Shown here in pieces: positions 21,870-32,531 of a stretch of DNA of 64,000 bases; position 1 is the stretch's first letter; every line of letters starts with the position of its first letter. Made by a program: the position numbers and the translations under genes. Source of the DNA: Juglans regia (Eukaryota; Streptophyta; Magnoliopsida; Fagales; Juglandaceae); NCBI RefSeq assembly GCF_001411555.2, contig NC_049902.1, forward strand, positions 15,340,741 to 15,404,740, written 5' to 3'. Below the pieces are notes generated by a model. The model had not been told where the DNA came from, ran no database searches, and saw only the letters and a program-made list of their open reading frames with translations.

Positions 21870-22520
21870 TGTTGAGGGGTTGTATACCCACACGACGATG
21901 CTTTGGTGGTGACAATGTTGGTGGCAAATTACACCACAAGGAGGATCCTGATTGATAATGGAAGTTCAGCAGACATCTTATTTTGGGATACTTTCAGCAA
22001 GATGGGAATTGGTGAAGATCAATTGCGACTAGCACTAACTACATTAAAAGGGTTCACCGGAGATGCAATACAACCCATGGGATCCATCGCATTGCCAATA
22101 TCCCATGTCGCAACTACTATGACTGAGTTCTCAGTGGTATAAACTCGATCAGCATACAATGCAATTATTGGTCAGCCTACATTGAATGCATTAAAGGCGA
22201 TTACCTGGACACACCATTTGAAAATGAAATTCCCAACAAAGGCTGGAGTAGGTGTGGTGCGCGTCGAGTAGATTTTGGCCAGAGAATGTTACATAAAAGA
22301 ACTCAGGTAAGCATAAAGAGTAGTATAGTAGAATCAGGAGAAGAGGCGGGCGTGATCTTTCCACCGTCACCCCAAATATTGATGACCGAAGCAGAAACAA
22401 GGGATGAAGATCCCTTCAAACAGGGAGAAGCAGATGAACCTTTGGAGTTAGTCACTCTTGAATCGGGTCACCCAGAGAGTTATGTGAAGATAGAAACCAG
22501 ACTGACGAAATAGGAAAGGC
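21870..22520 (+). pseudogene. Tat protease and linker pseudogene
   Basis: The frame from 21903 reads MVVTMLVANYTTRRILIDNG with SSADILFWDTFSKMG, the retropepsin-like loop of Tat elements; the canonical D-(T/S)-G is D-N-G-S-S here, as in the second Tat copy. It continues with PMGSIALPI and, after a stop at 22140-22142, with [15 protein letters not shown] and a second stop near 22269. Compared with the second copy it lacks a short VGTNPY stretch after LPIS. The acidic linker DEPLELVTLESGHPESYVKI precedes reverse transcriptase. Confidence 0.85.
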
Positions 22521-23380
22521 AACAATTGACCAACCTCCTCCTAGAGTATAAAGACATGTTCGCATGGAGTCACAAGGATATGCCCGAAATAGGCAAAGAG
22601 ATCATCGAACACAGATTGAGTGTAGACCCGAAGGCATCCCAGTAAAACAAAAAAAGAGAAATTTAAGCACTAAGAAATACAAAGCAATTGCAAAGGAGGT
22701 GGATAGGTTGTTGGCAGTTGTGTTCATCAGAGAAGCGCAATAGTCGTAATGGTTGTCAAATGTAGTTTTGGTGAAGAAATCCAATGGAAAATGGAGAATG
22801 TGCGTAGATTTCACAGATCTCAACAAAGCTTGCCCGAAGGATAGTTTTCCACTCCCACGGATAGATTTGATAGTAGATACGATAGCAAGGCATAAACTGC
22901 TGAGTTTTATGGACACCTATTTAGGATACAACCCAATCAGGATGAATGAAGCTGACTAGGAGAAGACTGTATTGCTATAAAGTGATGCCCTTTGGCTTGA
23001 AGAATCTTGGGGCAACATATCAGAAGTTAGTAAACAAGATGTTTAAGAATCAGATCGGGAGGAACATGGAAATGTACATCAATGATCTGCTGGTGTGAGC
23101 ATGGAGTTTGCCCAGCACATAGAAAACCTCAGGGAAGCCTTTCAAGTTTTGCGACAATACTAGATGAAACTCAACCAGACCATGTGTACTTTTGGAGCAC
23201 AATTAGGAAAATTCCTCGGGTTTATTGTGTTAGAAAGAGGTATTGAGGCCAATCCCGAAATGCTAAAAGCGATAATAGAGATGAAGTCGCCCATAAATTT
23301 AAACGAAGTACAGAAACTGGCGGGAAGAATAGGCCCTCAATAGGTTTGTGTCCCGATCAACAGATAAATGCCTGCCTTTC
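22521..23380 (+). pseudogene. Tat reverse transcriptase pseudogene with a lost active-site aspartate
   Basis: Blocks seen are HRLSVDPKA-type N-terminus near 22613, VLVKKSNGKWRMCVDFTDLN near 22762, CPKDSFPLPRIDLIVD, FMDTYLGYNPIRMNEAD near 22905 and KFLGFIVLERGIEANPEM near 23212. The catalytic box reads YIND (23075-23086) where the second Tat copy reads YVDD; the first catalytic aspartate is Asn. Stops and frame changes occur near 22740, 22957 and 23100. The enzyme would be dead even without the stops. Confidence 0.88.
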
Positions 23381-23880
23381 TTTCAGGTGCTTAAGAAAAC
23401 TCAAGACTGGGATAGCAAGTGCGAAGAGGTATTTACACAGCTGAAAGAGTACCAGACTCACCTGTCGTTACTCAGCCTCACCAAACAAGGGGAACCTCTA
23501 TCATTGTATTTGGCAGTAACCCCGAACACCATATTAGTGGCATTAAGAAGAGACGAAGGGAAGGAATATAAGCCGGTGTACTATTGAAGTATGGCCCTAA
23601 GATGGGCTGAGGCTAAGTATCCAAGGATCGAGTTATTCGCCTTTGTCGTGGTGATAGCAGCAATATGATTACGACCTTACTTTCAAGCCCACCCAATAAA
23701 GGTGGTTACCTCGTTGCTTCTACAAAAGATATTGCAGAAGCCCGACACCTCAAGATGGCTGGTCAAGTGGTCTATTGAGCTAAGCGAGTACGACATCAGT
23801 TATGTACCTAAAAGTGCTGTGAAAGGGCAAATCCTGGCCGACTTCGTAGCAAAATTTTCAAATTTTTGAGAAGAAATCCC
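23381..23880 (+). pseudogene. Tat RNase H (first, retroviral-type) pseudogene
   Basis: LPFFQVLKKTQDWDSKCEEV begins the connection. LYLAVTPNTILVALRRDEGK, PVYY, then AEAKYPRIELFAFVVVIAA and DTSRWLVKWSIELSEYDISY follow, ending ILADFVAKFSNF. This is the ordinary gypsy RNase H. Stops lie near 23585, 23666 and 23776. It follows reverse transcriptase directly. Confidence 0.82.
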
Positions 23881-24290
23881 TAAGTCACCCAGGAAGAAGC
23901 CATGGTGAGTATATATGGATGGGTCATCCTACTGAGTAAGGGGAGGCGTTGGTGTGTATATGGTGTTGAACAATGAGAAAGAATCATACCATGCCATACA
24001 ATTAAATTTCAAAGTCACAAACAATGAAACCGAATACGAAGCAGTGCTCGCAAGATTAACAATAACAAAAATATTGGGAGGCGAGGAGATAGATATGAAA
24101 GCAGATTCGCAAGTAGTAGTTGAGCATATCACAGGGTAATATCTAGCGAGGGGAGTTAAATTAATAAAATATCTCCACCAAGTTCAAGAACATTGGAAGC
24201 GCCTCAAATACTTTCTAATCGATCGAATACCTTGGGGAGATAATTTTAAAACTGATCGGTTAGCACGAGAAGCATCAACAAAGTAAGAAG
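23881..24290 (+). pseudogene. Tat second RNase H (archaeal-type) pseudogene
   Basis: YMDGSSY near 23916 supplies the first metal-binding aspartate context. GGVGVYMVLNNEKESYHAIQ, NNETEYEAVLARLTITKILG and DMKADSQVVVEHITG follow, with the E and D positions of an archaeal-type RNase H (RVT_3 family). Stops fall near 23932 and 24137. The domain is an extra RNase H characteristic of Tat/Ogre elements and stands between the first RNase H and integrase. Confidence 0.85.
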
Positions 24291-24329
24291 GCACCTTACC
24301 ATGGAAGGTTAAACTTCAAACGGTAGACA

Positions 24330-25602
24330 ATCCGACCTTAGGAGATGAGACTTTGTAGATTGGAGAAAGTACACCAGGATAGGTTGATAGTATAAGCAAA
24401 TATTTGGAAACAAGCGATCTTCCCTCATCTTGGGAGGATGCGAGGAAGATAAAAAGCAGGGCGGCCAAGTTTACTATAATAGACGGGGTACTGTACATAC
24501 GAGGTTTTAAAAGCCCATTATTGAGATGTGTAGCAAGAGAGGAGGCAAAGTGATTAGGGAAATACAATAGGGGATAATGGGAATCATTCAGGAGGATGGT
24601 CGCTCGCCGCGAAGATCATGAGGGCTGGATATTATTGGCCAAATGCACTAAAAGATGCAAAGGAGTTTGTAAGGAAATGTGTGCAATGCCAGTTGCACAC
24701 ACCTATTCCAAGTGCACCTCCCAAGGAGTTGAAATCTATAACTTCACCATGGCCTTTCACCCAATGGGGAATAGACCTAGTAGGTCCTATGCCCCCAAGC
24801 AAGGGGGAACCAAATTCATTATTGTAGCTGTCGACTATTTTACGAAGTGGGCGGAGGCTGAGGCGATGGCAACAATAACGGCCCAAAGCGTAACAAATTT
24901 ATGTGGAAGGCTGTAGTATGCAGATTTGAAATACCTTAGTGCATCATCTCTGATAATGGTAGGCAATTCGATTATGAATATTATCGCCAGTGGTGTGCGG
25001 TGTTAGGATTCAAAGTGAAATAATCTTCCCTAGGACACCCTCAGGCGAACGGGCAGGTTAAGGCAACTAACAAAACCATTGTCGGAATATTAAAAAAGAA
25101 GATAGGCGAGAAGAAGGGACTGTGGGCTGCCGAGCTCTCAGAGATTTTGTATGCTTACAAAATGACACAAAAAACTTCAACACGTGAAACACCTTTCGCT
25201 TTGGCATACGGAAGCGAAGCCATGGTACCAGTAGAAGTGGGATTGTCAAGCCACCGAAGAGAAAGCTTTGGCCCAAAAACAAATGGGGCAAGATTAGAAT
25301 AAAACTTGGACTTGCTAGAGGAAACAAGGATGGATGAAGAAGCCAGAGTAGCAGCTTCTAAAAGGAAAGCAGAACAATATTTCAGTAAAAGAGTAAGGCC
25401 CAGATCCATCAAGATTGGTGACTTGGTTTTGAAGGAAACAAGTGTCACCACAGCAGAAGAAAGGAAATTGCGCCCACAATGGGAATGCCCTTACGTGGTA
25501 GTAGCAAGTCATAGACTGGGAGCTTACCATCTCAAGGACACTACAGGGCGTGAGCTACCTCATCCTTGGGATGCAGAACATCTAAGGAAATACTATATTT
25601 AA
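24330..25602 (+). pseudogene. Tat integrase pseudogene
   Basis: The zinc-binding region holds RAGYYWPNALKDAKEFVRKC with VQCQLHTPIP (24618 onward). The core starts GIDLVGPMPPSKG, changes frame, then reads KFIIVAVDYFTKWAEAEAMA near 24810. The remaining catalytic segments around 24950-25080 are recognisable only across stops. The C-terminal domain is open again at 25306-25602: VRPRSIKIGDLVLKE, LRPQWECPYVV, YHLKDTTGRELPHPWDAEHL. Pol ends at 25600-25602, 78 bp before the 3' LTR. Confidence 0.88.
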
Positions 25603-25680
25603 AGAACATATATGTAAATTTTTACAATTTGTTGATTTGCTCCTCATCCCGCCACGCGTGATGGGACTTCGTGGGGTAAC

Positions 25681-26115
25681 TGGAGAGGATATTATGACCG
25701 GTTAATCCCATATGAGCCTAGGCCGTTAGTCAAGCCTGTAGCGCACTTCACTACCTGAATCCTAGCTCGGTTTTAGGAGGGTCCAGCCCATCACCAACAC
25801 CGATTGGATAACCATCCGAAATTGGCATGGGATCAAAACAGTTATCATTTCAATTTAATATGAGATGAATCCCTCATCCCCAGGTTTGAGTTTCAAATAA
25901 CGGATGTGTCCGTTATCACTTAATAACAAAACGTTTCAAAGGCTCTATATAAAGGAAGAATCCATGTATGTAAAAGGCATCTGATTCATTAGTACTAAGG
26001 AGATTATTCGATCACTGACTTAGGCATCGGAAGTATTCCCTCGGAGCCCCCAAGCCGTCTTACTCTTTGGTTGCAGGTGATCGTATGGCGGTCGCAGTGA
26101 AACACGTTCATAACA
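25681..26115 (+). repeat. 3' LTR of Tat(+), complete, 435 bp
   Basis: The start TGGAGAGGATATTATGACCG matches, on the opposite strand, the outer end of the second Tat element's 5' LTR. It follows a G-rich tract (GGGACTTCGTGGGGTAAC). The TATA box is at about 25945-25953. It ends CATAACA at 26115. Confidence 0.85.
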
Positions 26116-27046
26116 CCTCTCATGCTTGAATTTGAGTTTATTCATTTGTTATAATCACAATCCAAAAGTAGGGATGAAACCATATGACACTTAACCTTGG
26201 GTTTACGGGTACCAATTTTGTGAAAATTGAAAACTTGACTCTCAATTTATAAACACTATTAAAATCAATTATTTTGAAAATAAACATTTCTTTTTAAAAA
26301 AAATAAAAAAACCTCAGATGTGGCATGAGTTGATTAAAATGGAACCCTATACGAATCTTATCATCCATCAATGTTAATGGAAAGAAGAAAACATGAAGTC
26401 AATCATAGGTCGTCACATGTCAATTTTACATTTACTTTAGAAGTAAAAAATAGATTTTAGATTAAAAATAAATTAAAATAATGAAAAATTGTAGAAAGCC
26501 GACTGTAGTGACTGGCACACATGTTTAGTCCACCTTGCAATGCTTAGATCTTTGCCACCATGGAAGCCATTGATTGGGTCACCACAGGGTGCCAGATCTA
26601 GAGGTGGCAAGATAATATCACCACACAGTGCCCATATCTTAGCCTCCCATGGTTGTTGGGGTGCTATCAGTCTTCAACATTTTCTTTCAATTTTATATTT
26701 TATATTAAAAAAATTGCAAAAAGGCTTAAACGCGAAATGTGGTGGTTGGCACACATTTTCTTGCTACCTAGAGCCGGCTCAAGGGATAGGGAGCATTAAT
26801 ATTGGTTTCTCTATATGCATATATAAAATCATATTTTTTTAGAGATTGATTTTGCATATCAAGAAAAACTCCTACATTAGATTATGCATCTTTGAGCTAA
26901 ATAATAATAAAAATATTATTTTATTATTATTTATTATTTATTATTTTTCCAAAAATTATTATTATTATCTTTTATATTTTACAATTAGCACCACTACAAA
27001 TTTTATCATTTAGCACCCACTAGAATTTGTTTCCTAAAATTAGATC
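26116..27046. other. Spacer between the two Tat elements
   Basis: No gene is present. AT-rich DNA includes a 26550-26660 segment (GCCACCATGGAAGCC... AGGTGGCAAG) that resembles 36085-36155 in the same orientation. An ATTATTATTT-rich run is at 26915-26965. Confidence 0.45.
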
Positions 27047-27404
27047 TGTTATGGACGTGTTTCACTAACACCACCTCACGATCACCTGCAACCAAAGTGT
27101 AGAAAGTATGGGGGTCCGAAGGAACGCCTCTTATGTCTAAGTCAGTAATTTGAGGATAACAATAATAATAACAATAATTCGATTCCTTTGCTTATCTGGG
27201 TTTTTCTTCTATATAGAACTCTATGAGTTACTTTGTTCCCTAATTGGATAATGGTTATCCTTTATTTGGATTCAAATTTAGAGATGGAGATTCATCTCTT
27301 AATAAATTTGAATAATAATTTCCTTCATCTTTTGCCATCGACTGGATGGTTATCCCGTCGGTATTGTTATATCCAGTCATTATTGGCAATGGGCTGGGCT
27401 CTCT
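27047..27404 (-). repeat. 3' LTR of Tat(-), truncated
   Basis: TGTTATGGACGTG at 27047 matches 34818; similarity holds through AATAATAATAACAATAATTC and the TATA region to GGCTCTCT at 27404, then stops. The second copy continues for about 100 bp more, so the promoter-distal end and the polypurine tract are gone. Confidence 0.9.
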
Positions 27405-28440
27405 ATTAAGGCGTGTTGGTCTCATGTCCCCGATGGGGATGACTACGAAGTGATTCCTTCCCTTCGTGAGGAGGCCTGTGTTAGGCTAGTGGAGTCTTGC
27501 GCTAAAGCTCACCCCAAACTATGCCTCTCTAATGCACTTTTAATCCCTAGTAACATTGAGAGGTTCACGATGGTTCCCAGTCGGTCCCATATTTTGGGGC
27601 GCGAGTTTTTGGGTGCTCCCCCTTGGCGGGAGACTTGAAGAAGAAGAAACGTCCTGGTGAAGGCGAGAAGAAACAAAGAAATGTTAAAAAGGCTCGTGTC
27701 TCACCTCGTTCAGATGAGTCTATTTCATCCAAAGGTGGTTCTCTACTGTTGTCGGTGGCGGGCGGAGATACAAAATTGGTACCTCCTACTAAAAAATAGA
27801 GTGGAGCTAAGTTGAGTTCTTCTCAGGAGTTGCCGAGTAAAACTGCCTCCCGAAAAGGTGGGAGCACCAAGTTGGCTACTTCTCAGGAGAAACTGAGTGT
27901 TATGGCCGCCTCTATGGATCCACTACCTCTTTCTTTGGATGATGTCATGTTGATGGGAATCATCAGTCGGAACCGTCGAGGGCTATGCAACACCTTCTAC
28001 AGCCGCCTCTACGGCAAGTATACTGTCAAGATCTTCTTAAAGACAATGATCGTCAATACCATCAGCTTGATGAAGTTGTTAAATCTGCCAAGAAAACAAT
28101 TTCTATCTTGGAATGCTGATTGGCTAAGATGGGGTTTGCCTAAGAGGATTCTAAGAACAATCTTGATCGGGTCCTTCCCCAGTTGGCTACTGCCCCCAAG
28201 ATTCGGTAAGAGCTTGGGGTATAGGTGTCAAGTTGGGAGTAAAATTGCTTTGTGAGCTTCTTTTTTGGGAACCCACAACAAACCTGCATACCTTGGAATG
28301 GAAATCCATTTAGGCTAGTGAGGTTGACCTTCATTTCTGTGACTCACTTGGTCGGGCTGAGATGCCTGACGCTTTTTGCCACCCATCCTAACGCCTGCTT
28401 AGCTTGGAGCTTTCTCATTCCCCTCGGGATTCACTTTTGA
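27405..28440 (+). pseudogene. Antisense-side ORF of Tat(-), broken
   Basis: An open frame abuts the LTR break (from about 27411) and reads CWSHVPDGDDYEVIPSLREE, then CVRLVESCAKAHPKLCLSNA to a stop at 27636. In other frames it continues with a Lys/Arg-rich segment (KKQRNVKKARVSPRSDES), Ser/Lys-rich repeats (KLSSSQELPSKTASRKGGST; TKLATSQEKL), and a coiled-coil-like part (LKDNDRQYHQLDEVVKSAKK). It runs opposite to pol. Tat elements are known to carry extra ORFs, often antisense, between pol and the 3' LTR, some of the 'putative gypsy type transposon' family. I did not recognise a defining domain; its start was lost with the LTR deletion. Confidence 0.6.
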
Positions 28441-28599
28441 TTTTTAGGCCTTTGAACTTTGTTTGTTGGTTGTGAAGTATTTAGTGTTGCACCTACATCA
28501 TGATGTCAACTCATGTTATTCATACCTTATGTATTAGCCTTATGTTGTTTATGATTTTGAGTGTCACGTCACCCAACGGCAGGAGATTCTCTTTACCTC

Positions 28600-29290
28600 T
28601 TTTAACCCTTTAGGCCAAGTGAGAAAGTTCCTTGATCATGTCACCTGCTGACCAAAAGGTGTTAACGGGAGATTTCCTCGATCATTTTAACCATTAGGTT
28701 TTTAGGCTCGTGGGAGAGTTCTTCGACCACATCGCCTTCTGGCACGAAAGTATTAACGGGAGAGTTCCTCAACCATTTTAACCTTTAAGTTTTTAGGTTC
28801 GTGGGAGAGTTCCTCGACCATGTCGCCTTTTGGCATATAGGTGTTAACGGCAGAGTTCCTCGACCGTTTTAACCTTTAAGTTTTTAGGTTCGTGGGAGAG
28901 TTCCTCGACCACATCGCCTTTTGGTGTGAAGGTGTTAATGGGAGAGTTCCTCGACCATTTTAACCATTAATTTTTTTTAGGCTCGTGGGAGAGTTCCTCG
29001 GCCACGTCGCCTTTTGGCGTGAAGGTGTTAATGGGAGAATTCCTCGACCATTTTAACCTTTAAGTTTTCAGGCTCGTGGGAGAGTTCGTCGACTACGTCG
29101 CCTTCTGCCGTGAAGGTGTTAACGGGAGAGTTCCTCGACCGTTTTAACCTTTAAGATTTTAGGCTCGTGGGAGAGTTCCTCGATCAAGTTGCCTTTTGGC
29201 AAGAAGGTATTAACGGGAGAGTTCCTCAACCGTTTTAACCTTTAAGTTTTTTTTAGGCTTGTGGGAGAGGTCCTCGACCACATCGCCTTT
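28600..29290. repeat. ~93-bp tandem array with half-unit symmetry
   Basis: The unit contains CTCGTGGGAGAGTTCCTCGA, then TCGCCTTTTGGCGTGAAGG, GTTAACGGGAGAGTTCCTCG and TTTTAACCTTTAAGTTTT. About 7.5 copies occur. GGGAGAGTTCCTCGACC appears twice per unit about 46 bp apart, so the unit looks like an older dimer. Its position between pol and the 3' LTR is where Tat/Ogre elements often carry tandem repeats. Confidence 0.93.
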
Positions 29291-29408
29291 TCCTTTCCCT
29301 TTTTTTTTTTAAGTCTTGGTCATTTATTGAAAAGCCAAAAGGAACAAAACCAAAGAAAAGGTGGAAGAAACGTACCATAATTTTTTGAAAATGATATTCA
29401 TACATAAA
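29291..29408. other. T-rich tract and element 3' untranslated DNA
   Basis: A run of T (29304-29313) follows the array. There are no genes. It separates the array from the integrase stop. Confidence 0.5.
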
Positions 29409-30730
29409 TCAACAAACGAAATAAAAGAAAACTACATATCTTTCATTTAAACGTAATACTTTCGTAGGTGCTTCGCGTTCCATGGTGAAGTAGCTGGCGT
29501 CCTGTGGCATCCTTAGGTGGTAAGTTCCCGGTCTGTGGCTTGCCACTACAACATAAATTCCTTCCCACCGCGGGCCTAATTTCCCTTCTTCTCCAGAGGT
29601 CACTCCGGTCTCCTTCAGCACAATCGCTTGCTTTAAAAGATCAAGGCCTCACTTGCTTGTTAAAGTATTGTTCTGCTTTCTTCTTAGAAGCTGCAACTCT
29701 GACTTCTGCATGTGCCCTTACTTCCCCTAATAGGTCTAGACTTTCTTCTAACCCTACTACGTTTGCTTCTGGGTCAAAATTTCTTCTTTTGTTGCTTGGT
29801 AACCTGACCTCTACTGGTGCCATTGCCTCACTCCCGTAGGCTAGGGCGAAAGATGTTTGGTCTGTTGAGGTTTTTAATGAGGTTCTATAAGCCCACAAAA
29901 TTTTCGGGAGCTCATCGGCCCATAGTCTCTTTCTGTCACCTATCTTCTTTTTCAGTATTCCCATGTTGGTTTTATTAATTGCTTCCACCTGTCCGTTTGC
30001 CTGGGGATGGCTTGGGGAAGAGTACTCGACCTTGATTCCTAGTTCTGCACACCATTGACGATAATGTAAGGAGTCGAATTGTCTCCCGTTATCAGAAATG
30101 ATGCACTGAGGTATCCTGAACCTGCACACTACTGCCTTCCATAGGAACTTTGTCACACTTTGAGCAGTTATTGTAGCTATCGCCTCAGCTTCTGCCCACT
30201 TTGTAAAGTAGTCGACGGCTACAATAATGAATTTGGTTCCTCCCTTACTAGGGGCAATAGGGCCTACCAAGTCTACTTCCCCATTGGACGAACGATCATG
30301 AGGATGTTATGGACCACAACTATTCAGGGGGTGCAACTGGGACTCGTGCATGAATCTGGAACTGGACACATTTTTTCACGAACTCCTTCGCATCTTTGAA
30401 TGTGTTTGGCCAATAGTACCCTGCCCTTATAATATTTTCGATGAGTGATCGTCCTCCTGAGTGACTCCTACAAATCCCCTCATGTATTTCCTTCATCACG
30501 TACTTAGCTTCTTCCTCTGTTACGCATTCCAACAATGGGTTTGAGAAACCCCACCTGTAAAGTACTCTGTCAACTATGGTAAACCTGGTCGCCTTGCTTT
30601 TTAACTTTCTCACCTCTTCCCAAGATGGGGGAAGTTCACCTATCTCCAAATATGTTTTTATATCATTGACCCATCCTGGCGTATTCTCCCTGATGTGCAA
30701 ACTTTCCTCTCCTATCGCTGGTCTAGCCAT
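29409..30730 (-). pseudogene. Tat(-) integrase
   Basis: From 30730 down: the region before integrase (ARPAIGEESLHIRENTPGWV, DIKTYLEIGELPPSWEEVRK), the zinc-binding segment with CRSHSGGRSLIENIIRAGYY and VKKCVQFQIHARVPVAPPE (second zinc Cys changed to Phe), then the core at 30270: KFIIVAVDYFTKWAEAEAIA, IISDNGRQFDS and SHPQANGQVEAINK, which supply the D, D and E contexts. Core and C-terminal part are one 209-codon frame to 29641; the tail (LGPRWEGIYVVVASHRPGTY) ends near 29409 after a break. It is the best preserved integrase in the window but split by stops. Confidence 0.9.
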
Positions 30731-31160
30731 CGTTTGTAAGTCAACCCTCCATGGTATTGTTTCTTCTTACTTTGTTGAGGCTGCACACACCAATCGGTCA
30801 GCCTTGGAATTGTCTCCACAAGGTATCTTCTCGATTTGAAAGTATTGGAGACCTTTACTTTGCTCCTGAACTTTGTGAAGGTATTTTCTTAGCTTGGATC
30901 CCCTCGCCAAATATTCCCCTGTGATTTGCTCGACTACCACTTGTAAATCGGCTTTCATCTCGACTTATTCGCCTCCCAATACGCTCGTGATCGCCAAACT
31001 GACAAGTACTACTTCATATTCTGCTTTGGTGTTTGTCACTTTGAACTCCAATTGTACTGCATGGTACGACTCTTTCCCCTCATTGGTTACTATGTACACA
31101 CCGACTCCCCCACCTGCTCGTCAGGCTAACCCATCTACATGCACTTGTCATGGATTATTC
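30731..31160 (-). pseudogene. Tat(-) archaeal-type RNase H
   Basis: The frame carries the strand with GVYIVTNEGKESYHAVQLEF, a YEVVLV...LGGE segment and, from 30958, MKADLQVVVEQITGEYLARG then LQYFQIEKIPCGDNSKADRL. This is the same second RNase H as at 23881-24290. A stop lies near 30964. The Tat lineage signature is therefore present in both copies. Confidence 0.82.
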
Positions 31161-31650
31161 TTAGGTGGTTTGTGGACTTCTTCTTTGAAATTCGAAAATT
31201 CTACTACAAAGTCGACTAGTATCTACCCTTTCACGGCATTTTTTGGTATGTAGCTGATGTCGTACTCACTTAGTTCAATTGACCATTTGACTAACCGTCC
31301 CGAGGTGTCTGGTTTCTACAAAACCTTTTGTAGAGGCGACAAAGTGATTACCTTTATTGGATGGGCTTGAAAATAAGGTCATAATCGCCTTGCTGCTACT
31401 ACTACGGCGAAGGCGACCAACTCAACTTTTGGATACCTGGCCTCTGCTCCTCTCAACGCTCTACTTACGTAGTACACCGGTTTTTGCTCCTTCCCTTCCT
31501 CTCGTACCAACACAATTGATACTGCATCTTAATTTACTGCTAGGTACAATGATAATGGCTCTCTCGGCATGGTGTGATTGAGCAATGGTGGCTTAACTAG
31601 ATACTCTTTCAACTGAGTGAATGCTTCTTCGCACTTGGCATCCCACTCTC
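31161..31650 (-). pseudogene. Tat(-) retroviral-type RNase H
   Basis: Reading down the minus strand, a CEEAFTQLKEYLVKPPLLNH-type start near 31640, LYLAVN, ALRGAEARYPKVELVAFAVV, a KPDTSGRLVKWSIELSEYDI segment and YIPKNAVKG are legible, with several stops. It corresponds to 23381-23880 in the other copy. Confidence 0.75.
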
Positions 31651-32510
31651 ATGCTTTCTTAAGCACCTGAATGAAAGGATGACATTTATCCTTTGATCGG
31701 GATACAAACCTATTTAGAGCTGCAACTTGCCTGCCCTTTTTGTACTTCCTTAAAGTTCGTGGGCGACTTCATCTCTATTATTACTCTGAGTTTCTCAGGA
31801 TTCACTTCGATTCCTCTCTTTGACACCATAAAGCCGAGGAATTTTCCCGACTGTACTCTGAATGCTCATTTCGTTCGGTTGAGCTTCATTTGGTACCGGC
31901 GTAAAACCTGAAAAGCCTCCCTAAGGTCTTCTATGTGTTCGTCTAACTCCCTACTTTTTACTAGTAGATCATCGACGTACACCTCCATGCTTCTTCCGAT
32001 CTAGTTTTTAAACATTTTGTTAACCAACATCTAGTAGGTTGCCCCAGCGTTCTTCAAGCTGAAAGCCATCACCTTATAGGAATATAGTCGCTGGTCAGTT
32101 ATAAAGGCGGTTTTCTCCTGATCAGCCTCCTTCATTTTGATTTTATTGTATCTCGAGTAAGCATCCATAAAGCTTAACATTTTATGTCATGCTTTTGCGT
32201 CCACTATCAGATCTATGCTTGGTAATGGGAAACTGTCTTTTGGGCAGGACTTGTTGAGGTTGGTAAAATCCACACACATTCGCCACTTCCCGTTGTACTT
32301 TTTTACCAACACCACGTTAGACAACCACTCTAGATAATGTGCTTTTTTATGAATCCAGCTGCTAATAATTGATCTACCTCCTCTACAATTGCTTTGTACT
32401 TCTCGGTACTAAATTTCTCTTCTTTTGTTTTACTGGGCGTACTTTTGGGTCTACGTTCAGCTCATGTTCAATGACTTCCTCTTCTATCCCTGGCATATCT
32501 TTATGACTCC
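31651..32510 (-). pseudogene. Tat(-) reverse transcriptase
   Basis: Minus-strand blocks are NVVLVKKYNGKWRMCVDFTN, LPSIDLIVDAKA and NKIKMKEADQEKTAFITDQR (near 32110), then MEVYVDDLLVKS with the catalytic YVDD intact at 31968-31979. FRLNEMSIQSTVGKFLGFMV follows near 31840. Stops are present near 32015, 32350 and elsewhere. Unlike the Tat(+) copy, the active-site aspartates remain. Confidence 0.85.
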
Positions 32511-32531
32511 ATGCGAATACGTCTTTATGGT

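Larger units (their letters stand above)
17386..26115 (+). mobile_element. Tat-type Ty3/gypsy retrotransposon (+), interrupted
   Basis: Two LTR copies share their last ~260-275 bp (17386-17646 and 25839-26115). Between them are a primer site, gag, protease, reverse transcriptase, two RNase H domains and integrase in gypsy order. The second, archaeal-type RNase H marks the Tat lineage. A solo-LTR-like unit of 2,790 bp sits in the gag-protease interval. Stops are frequent. No target duplication was found, as expected if the 5' LTR lost its first ~160 bp. Confidence 0.92.

Noticed and set aside
26116..26120. Target-site duplication for Tat(+)
   Set aside because: CCTCT after the 3' LTR does not match the bases before 17386 (GGCAT), as expected because the 5' LTR start is missing.
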